A DNA stretch of 10,354 nt from NCBI GenBank assembly GCA_002474405.1, contig DLQW01000020.1, forward strand, positions 482-10,835. Reading direction: 5' to 3'. Shown here piece after piece: positions 6,518 through 10,354 of this stretch. Source of the DNA: Christensenella sp. UBA7597. Lineage in GTDB: Bacteria; Bacillota; Clostridia; Christensenellales; Borkfalkiaceae. The translations under genes and the position numbers were made by a program. The number at the start of each line of letters is the position of its first letter. Position 1 is the stretch's first letter. Under the pieces are notes generated by a model, which worked only from the letters and a program-made list of their open reading frames with translations, did no database searches and was not told where the DNA came from.

Positions 6518-6907
6518 TCACGCTTTCGTAACCTGAAAGGTAACGGTCATTGTCGCACCGTCCTCAAGATCCGGAAGATTTACGCTTAACACGCCGCCGG
6601 TAAACGTATAATCGGAAGTCTTTGCGCCGTTGATCTGCACGGCGTAATCGGTATCGAACGACACGTTCGCGGTATCCGGTTTATCCGCAAGCACGCCTTT
6701 CGAATACACGTCGCCTGAATTGTTTTCTATAACCACGGTGTACAGCAGCGGTCCGTCTACCCAGTACGTCTTGTTTGCGGAAAGCGTCGCCGTCAGCCCG
6801 TTGACAATCGTCGTGGTAACGGTATTCGTCATAAAAGTAATGGGAACGGCTTCCGCGCCGTATTCGCCGTTGAAATCGGCTTGATTCGTGATGATAATTT
6901 TAGCCAT
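6518..6907 (-). CDS. Small DUF11-like beta-sandwich protein without signal peptide
   Basis: The product has 129 residues. The C-terminal part (about 52-129) resembles a DUF11-type repeat: LLYTVVIENNSGD at the start, a core YAVQINGAKTSDYTFTGGVL, and an end LEDGATMTVTFQVT. DUF11 modules are immunoglobulin-like units of surface or spore-surface proteins. The N-terminal part (MAKIIITNQADFNGEYG...) lacks a hydrophobic export signal. An in-frame start at 6973 would add 22 basic residues, but it overlaps the predicted -10 box and the 5' hairpin, so ATG 6907 is preferred. GGAG lies 13 bases upstream, somewhat far. The gene is convergent with the WxL-like gene and is followed by the broken frame at 6334-6516. 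A role as a small structural partner of the neighbouring surface-type protein is a guess from position. Confidence 0.7.
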   Translation of the reverse strand: MAKIIITNQADFNGEYGAEAVPITFMTNTVTTTIVNGLTATLSANKTYWVDGPLLYTVVIENNSGDVYSKGVLADKPDTANVSFDTDYAVQINGAKTSDYTFTGGVLSVNLPDLEDGATMTVTFQVTKA

Positions 6908-6936
6908 ATTGAATCGGATTCTCCGTAACTGAATTC

Positions 6937-6964
6937 GCAAAACGCCCTTTCGGGGCGCCTTTGC
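6937..6964 (-). promoter_or_regulatory. 5' hairpin in the leader of the DUF11-like gene
   Basis: CGCCC (6943-6947) pairs with GGGCG (6953-6957), extended by GCAAA (6937-6941) with TTTGC (6960-6964) across a small internal loop. On the minus strand it would start about one to three bases after the transcription start predicted from the TATAAT at 6977-6972, placing it at the very 5' end of the message. Such hairpins can stabilise mRNA. It could also be a weak attenuator, since TTTT sits in its 3' arm. The function is inferred. Confidence 0.45.
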
Positions 6965-6971
6965 TACTTTC

Positions 6972-6977
6972 ATTATA
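6972..6977 (-). promoter_or_regulatory. -10 box for the DUF11-like gene
   Basis: TATAAT on the minus strand at 6977-6972. The region where a -35 should be is GC-rich and has no TTGACA-like hexamer at 16-18 bases, so this is a partial promoter call. Confidence 0.45.
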
Positions 6978-7047
6978 TGCCGCCGCCCGCAAAAACGGTT
7001 TTCCCAAACCGAAGCGCATACGTCGCGCCATACGTCCGCCCAAAACC

Positions 7048-7082
7048 AACCGCCTTTTGTTTTCGTAACAAAAGGCGGTTTT
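7048..7082 (-). terminator. Strong terminator closing the pfl-MBL operon
   Basis: Two perfect 14-base arms, 7048-7061 and 7067-7080, form a stem with a 5-base loop (7062-7066). It lies about 70 bases beyond the stop of the metallo-beta-lactamase-fold gene. On the minus strand the stem is followed by GGTTTTGG, a poor T run, and it is flanked by T on the plus side too, so it may work in both directions. The rest of 6908-7151 holds no gene that I can see. Confidence 0.75.
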
Positions 7083-7151
7083 CAGAAGAAATTCAATTTT
7101 TATCGGCAAACAGGAAATCTCTTCCCGCGGGTGAAACCTTCCGCCGCTTAT

Positions 7152-8309
7152 TTACGCAGCCTTGTTTCCGGCGCGATATTTAAGGTACCATTCGCTCTTC
7201 GTGAACGGCTCGCTGCTGCCCGAACAGGTAACTTTCACTTCTCCGCCGTTCGAAGACACGATAATGTTTCCGTTCAGCGATTCGAAATTCCCCTCCGCCG
7301 TTTCGGAATATATCGACGTTACGTAAATTTTATCGGTATATTTCAGCACGCGGTCGCAAAAATCCTGCGTGGGGAAAACGTTGGCGATATTCTCCGTGTA
7401 TTCCGTACTTCCGCAGCAACAGCAAACACACACGATTTCCGGGCGGATTTTCGCAAGCAATTCGTCGTTCGAAGAAGTTTTCGAACCGTGATGCCCCGCT
7501 TTGAACAGCTTGCATTGCGGCAAATCGTTGTTTTCCACAAGCGATTTTTCACCCTCTTTTTCGAGGTCTCCCGTAAACAGATAGTTATTGTTGCCCTGTT
7601 TCAGAAGAAAACATACGGAATAATTGTTTTCGTCCGACGTATCCTCTTCGTAAAATTTCTGATACAGAAAATTCAGCGTGATATCGGGCGCAAGTTCGTA
7701 CGTTCTCTGCGCGCCGTTCGCGTTGTTCCAGCAATCGAGCGCGGTATAATGCACCGTCTGTTCGCTTGCCGCCACGGCAGCGTCGCGCTTTTCAACGTAT
7801 TTCTGATACAGCTGCGAAGTTTTCGACGTTCGCGCAAAATCGATAATCGTTCTGCATTCGAACGCTTCGAAAATCCCCTTGGCGGCAGACGTGCCTACAA
7901 ATCCCGAAATATGGTCCTGATCGGCATGCGTAGCAATCACGTATTCCAGCACGCCGTCCGTGCAGTACCGGCTTACATACTCCGTAATCGTTTTCGCCGA
8001 GGACTGCCGCGAACCCGCGTCCACCAGAATTTCGGTATCGCCTACTTTAATCAGCGTGCAATCGCCCGTATATTTGTTGCCGAGTTCCAGAAAATGTATC
8101 TGCAGATCGTCGGTAACAATCGTTTCGCCGCCGGGGTTGTCGCCCGTTCCGCCGCCCGCGGAATCTCCCGGTTTCAGCCATATGTCCAGATAGCCTTTCC
8201 ACCAGAGAAACGCCAGCACAAGCGCGGCGATAATCAGCAGAATCACCACGAAAAGCGGCAATTTTACCGCCGCTTTTCTTCTGTTGTTCTTTCTTTTCTT
8301 CGTTGCCAT
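7152..8309 (-). CDS. Membrane-anchored metallo-beta-lactamase-fold hydrolase (ComEC C-terminal type)
   Basis: The product has 385 residues. A basic N-terminus (KKRKNNRRK) precedes one membrane segment (about 17-37), then a Gly-rich linker (about 48-62), so the catalytic domain should lie outside the cytoplasm. From about 68 it follows the metallo-beta-lactamase fold of the ComEC/Rec2-like group: THADQDH (127-133, metal ligands His128, Asp130, Asp132, His133), FTGDLEKEGE (245-254, Asp248) and KAGHHGSKTSS (270-280). The usual final His-Pro of this group appears as Phe-Pro (312-313), and just before it stands an unusual CVCCCC run (294-299). Activity is probably on a phosphodiester or related bond; the substrate is unknown. 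It starts 30 bases after the glycyl-radical gene, with no Shine-Dalgarno site seen and only a weak TATATA nearby, so it is most likely co-transcribed with the pfl genes. Confidence 0.88.
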   Translation of the reverse strand: MATKKRKNNRRKAAVKLPLFVVILLIIAALVLAFLWWKGYLDIWLKPGDSAGGGTGDNPGGETIVTDDLQIHFLELGNKYTGDCTLIKVGDTEILVDAGSRQSSAKTITEYVSRYCTDGVLEYVIATHADQDHISGFVGTSAAKGIFEAFECRTIIDFARTSKTSQLYQKYVEKRDAAVAASEQTVHYTALDCWNNANGAQRTYELAPDITLNFLYQKFYEEDTSDENNYSVCFLLKQGNNNYLFTGDLEKEGEKSLVENNDLPQCKLFKAGHHGSKTSSNDELLAKIRPEIVCVCCCCGSTEYTENIANVFPTQDFCDRVLKYTDKIYVTSIYSETAEGNFESLNGNIIVSSNGGEVKVTCSGSSEPFTKSEWYLKYRAGNKAA

Positions 8310-8339
8310 AACTTATATACCGATATGCAATCCGTACGG

Positions 8340-8573
8340 TTACATGTGCTCGTGAATCGTACGCGAAATCACTTCGTCCTGCTGCTCTTTCGTAAGCTTA
8401 TTGAAATTAACGGCATACCCCGATACCCGGATGGTAAGCTGCGGATATTTTTCGGGATGTTTCTGCGCGTCAAGCAGCGTTTCGCGGTTGAAAACGTTTA
8501 CGTTCAGATGATGTCCGCCGTCCGCTACGTATGCGTCCAGCATGTTTACAAGATTATCTACTCTCTCACTCAT
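8340..8573 (-). CDS. Separate glycyl-radical domain of pyruvate formate-lyase (GrcA-like)
   Basis: This 77-residue protein is the C-terminal glycyl-radical domain of pyruvate formate-lyase as a stand-alone chain. It carries the signature [15 protein letters not shown] (43-57) with the radical Gly52, preceded by [16 protein letters not shown] (21-36) and followed by [16 protein letters not shown] (60-75). The N-terminus ([16 protein letters not shown]) aligns with the linker right after the point where the upstream chain stops. It is shorter than E. coli GrcA/YfiD (127 residues), which is a spare domain for an intact enzyme; here it appears to be the only such domain at the locus. The start is clear: ATG 8573, with GGAG 10 bases upstream. 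It would need radical activation by PflA, whose gene is not in the window. Confidence 0.93.
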   Translation of the reverse strand: MSERVDNLVNMLDAYVADGGHHLNVNVFNRETLLDAQKHPEKYPQLTIRVSGYAVNFNKLTKEQQDEVISRTIHEHM

Positions 8574-8583
8574 TGTTTTTTAT

Positions 8584-8589
8584 CTCCGT
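8584..8589 (-). promoter_or_regulatory. Ribosome binding site of the separate glycyl-radical gene
   Basis: ACGGAG on the minus strand (8589-8584) ends 10 bases before ATG 8573, inside the 38-base gap after the catalytic chain stop. Its presence shows the small gene is translated on its own and is not just the tail of a frameshifted gene. Confidence 0.75.
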
Positions 8590-8611
8590 TCGTTGTAATT
8601 TTTTCGTCCGT

Positions 8612-10354
8612 TTACTCTTCGTCGCTTCCCAGCGAGGAAGGCGTTACGGAAAACGTGTTGGAAATGCCGTCGCGCGCAAACGTATACGGCAATTTCGCCA
8701 CCGAGCAAAGCGAAGCGATCGCGCCCGTGTGGTCTCTGCCGTGCATGGGATTCGCGCCCGGCGCAAGCGGCGTTCCCGCTCTTCTTCCGTCCGGCGTGTT
8801 GCCCGTCTTTTTGCCGTACACCACGTTGGAAGTAATCGTCAAAATCGATGTGGTGGGAATCGAATCGCGGTACGTGTGATGGCTTGCCACTTTGCCCATA
8901 AACGTTTTCAAAAGCCACACGGCGATTTCGTCCACGCGGTCGTCGTTGTTGCCGTACTTCGGATAGTCGCCTTCGATACGGTAATCTACAATCAAGCCGT
9001 CCTCGTCGCGGATCGGGTACACTTTCGCGTATTTGATGGCGGAAAGCGAATCCACCGCGCAGGAAAGCCCCGCGATGCCCGTAGCGAAAAATCTGCGCAC
9101 TTTCGTATCGTGCAACGCCATTTCAAGCGCTTCGTACGAATATTTGTCGTGCATGTAATGAATCAGATTCAACGTGTTTACGTACAAATCCGCAAGCCAG
9201 CCCATCGTCTTTTCGTAACGCGCCACCACGTCGTCGTAATCCAGCGCGCCGTCTCCTTCCACCGCGGGGAACGCGGGCGAAACCTGAAAAGGCTTGCCGT
9301 TCTTATCTTTCAGAAGCTCGTCTTTGCCGCCGTTCAACGCGTACAAAAGGCATTTGGCAAGGTTGGCGCGGGCACCGAAGAACTGCATGTCCTTGCCCTC
9401 GCGCATGCAGCTTACGCAGCAGGCGATGCAGTAATCGTCGCCCATCAAGGGGCGCATCAGCTCGTCGCTTTCGTACTGCAGCGAAGAAGTACGGATGGAA
9501 AGATCCGCGCAGAACTTCTTGAACTTTTCGGGCAGCGCGCGCGCCCACAGCACCGTTAAATTGGGTTCGGGCGCGGGACCTAAATTATCCAGCGTGTGCA
9601 GAATACGGAACGCCGTTTTCGTAACCAGCGTTCTGCCGTCCTCGCCCATACCGCCGATCGATTCCGTTACCCAGGTAGGGTCGCCGGAAAACAGCTCGTT
9701 GTATTCGCGGATACGCATGAATTTCACGATGCGCAGCTTCATTACGAAATGGTCGATGTACTCCTGCGCTTCCTCTTCGGTAATCACGCCGTTTTTCAAA
9801 TCTCTTTCGATATAAATATCGAGGAACGTGCTGTTTCTGCCGATAGACATCGCCGCGCCGTTCTGGTCTTTCACCGCCGCAAGATACCCGAAATACAGCG
9901 CCTGCACGGCTTCTTTCGCCGTTTTCGCGGGCTGAGAAATATCGCAGCCGTAAATGTTCGCCATTTCTTTCAGCTTTTTCAGCGCCTTGATTTGTTCGGA
10001 AACCTCTTCGCGGTCGCGCACGAGTTCCGCCGTCATCTCGCCCGTCATCGCCTTTTTATCCGCTTCTTTTTTCGCGATGAGAAAATCTACGCCGTACAGC
10101 GCCACGCGGCGGTAATCGCCCACGATTCTGCCTCTGCCGTAGGTATCGGGAAGCCCCGTTAAAATGTGCGCCTTTCTCGCCGCGCGCATTTCGGGCGTGT
10201 ACGCGTCGTATACGCCGTCGTTATGCGTCTTTCTGTACTTGGCGAAAATTTCTTTCACTTTCGGGTCCAGATGATAGCCGTACATTTCAAGCGCCTCTTC
10301 CGACATTCTGATTCCCCCGAACGGCTGTAACGCGCGCTTGAACGGCTTATCCGT
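8612..10354 (-). CDS. pflB: Pyruvate formate-lyase catalytic chain lacking the glycyl-radical domain (5' end outside window)
   Basis: This is formate C-acetyltransferase, which converts pyruvate and CoA to acetyl-CoA and formate in anaerobic fermentation. The frame is open to the right edge; the residues before the Met at 10306 ([16 protein letters not shown]) match family sequence, so that Met is internal and roughly 110-120 N-terminal residues lie outside. The 580 residues present carry [29 protein letters not shown], the active-site Cys pair in IACCVSCM (window residues 312-313) with [13 protein letters not shown] after it, [19 protein letters not shown], and [21 protein letters not shown]. 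The chain stops after SSLGSDEE, just where E. coli PflB runs on (LGKDDE) into its last ~80 residues with the radical glycine. That part is the next gene, 38 bases downstream in a different frame. Together the two make a complete C-terminus. Confidence 0.96.
   Translation of the reverse strand, partial: TDKPFKRALQPFGGIRMSEEALEMYGYHLDPKVKEIFAKYRKTHNDGVYDAYTPEMRAARKAHILTGLPDTYGRGRIVGDYRRVALYGVDFLIAKKEADKKAMTGEMTAELVRDREEVSEQIKALKKLKEMANIYGCDISQPAKTAKEAVQALYFGYLAAVKDQNGAAMSIGRNSTFLDIYIERDLKNGVITEEEAQEYIDHFVMKLRIVKFMRIREYNELFSGDPTWVTESIGGMGEDGRTLVTKTAFRILHTLDNLGPAPEPNLTVLWARALPEKFKKFCADLSIRTSSLQYESDELMRPLMGDDYCIACCVSCMREGKDMQFFGARANLAKCLLYALNGGKDELLKDKNGKPFQVSPAFPAVEGDGALDYDDVVARYEKTMGWLADLYVNTLNLIHYMHDKYSYEALEMALHDTKVRRFFATGIAGLSCAVDSLSAIKYAKVYPIRDEDGLIVDYRIEGDYPKYGNNDDRVDEIAVWLLKTFMGKVASHHTYRDSIPTTSILTITSNVVYGKKTGNTPDGRRAGTPLAPGANPMHGRDHTGAIASLCSVAKLPYTFARDGISNTFSVTPSSLGSDEE

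Noticed and set aside
8574..8614. The pfl split as a simple frameshift sequencing error
   Set aside because: The small frame has its own ATG, a Shine-Dalgarno site at a proper distance and a 38-base non-coding gap, and both proteins end and begin cleanly at a linker. One missing or extra base would not create this.
7131..8879. A 582-codon open frame on the plus strand opposite the MBL, glycyl-radical and pfl genes
   Set aside because: It is rich in Arg, Phe, His and Val with no domain and no fit to any family, as expected opposite GC-biased codons. The minus-strand genes have clear motifs and ribosome sites.
8531..9559. A 342-codon plus-strand frame opposite pflB
   Set aside because: It is antisense to a strongly conserved enzyme and has an Arg/Val/His-rich composition with no recognisable motif.
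9419..10306. Met at 10306 as the true start of pflB
   Set aside because: The 16 codons between it and the window edge match conserved PflB sequence, so the gene continues outside the window.
1..10354. CRISPR arrays, tRNA or rRNA genes, insertion sequences, phage genes
   Set aside because: No repeat-spacer series, no tRNA-like cloverleaf or rRNA sequence, and no transposase, integrase or phage structural motif was seen on either strand.

Overview
The window looks like a chromosomal piece of an anaerobic, fermentative, Gram-positive-type bacterium, most likely a clostridial member of the Bacillota. Support comes from Shine-Dalgarno sites before most genes, two textbook sigma-A promoters (-35/-10, 17-base spacers), simple hairpin-plus-T terminators, a pyruvate formate-lyase locus and a surface protein ending in a WxL-like domain. 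Genus cannot be read from the sequence; gut clostridia of the Christensenellales type are a guess from overall style.

Layout. 1-134: AT-rich leader with repeats and a promoter that fits the Bacteroidota pattern. 135-1256 (+): ychF, a ribosome-binding P-loop ATPase, then a terminator. 1339-2232 (-): a RadC-type JAB-domain protein, divergent from a three-gene plus-strand cluster at 2406-4314: Sfp-type phosphopantetheinyl transferase, MTA/SAH nucleosidase and uracil-DNA glycosylase, closed by a terminator at 4346-4369. 4455-6302 (+): a 615-residue beta-helix / Ig-like / WxL-like surface-type protein with no signal peptide. Convergent to it, 6518-6907 (-): a small DUF11-like protein, also without a signal peptide, followed by a broken 60-codon reading frame (6334-6516). 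6908-7151 holds no gene but has a -10 box, a 5' hairpin and a strong terminator. 7152-10354 (-) reads as one operon: pyruvate formate-lyase catalytic chain (5' end outside the window), a separate 77-residue glycyl-radical protein, then a membrane-anchored metallo-beta-lactamase-fold protein, ending at the 7048-7080 terminator.

The most striking item is the pyruvate formate-lyase. The catalytic chain carries the Cys-Cys pair but stops just before the glycyl-radical domain. That domain is a separate gene 38 bases downstream with its own ribosome binding site, in another frame. The two products together rebuild the C-terminal part of a normal enzyme with nothing missing, so this looks like a true two-subunit enzyme rather than a sequencing error.

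Second, ychF looks mosaic. Its promoter, lack of a Shine-Dalgarno site and first ~40 residues resemble Bacteroidota, while the rest of the protein and its base usage resemble the clostridial neighbours. Recombination and assembly chimera both fit. Third, the two adjacent surface-type proteins without export signals, plus the broken frame beside them, form a small accessory island worth a comparative look.
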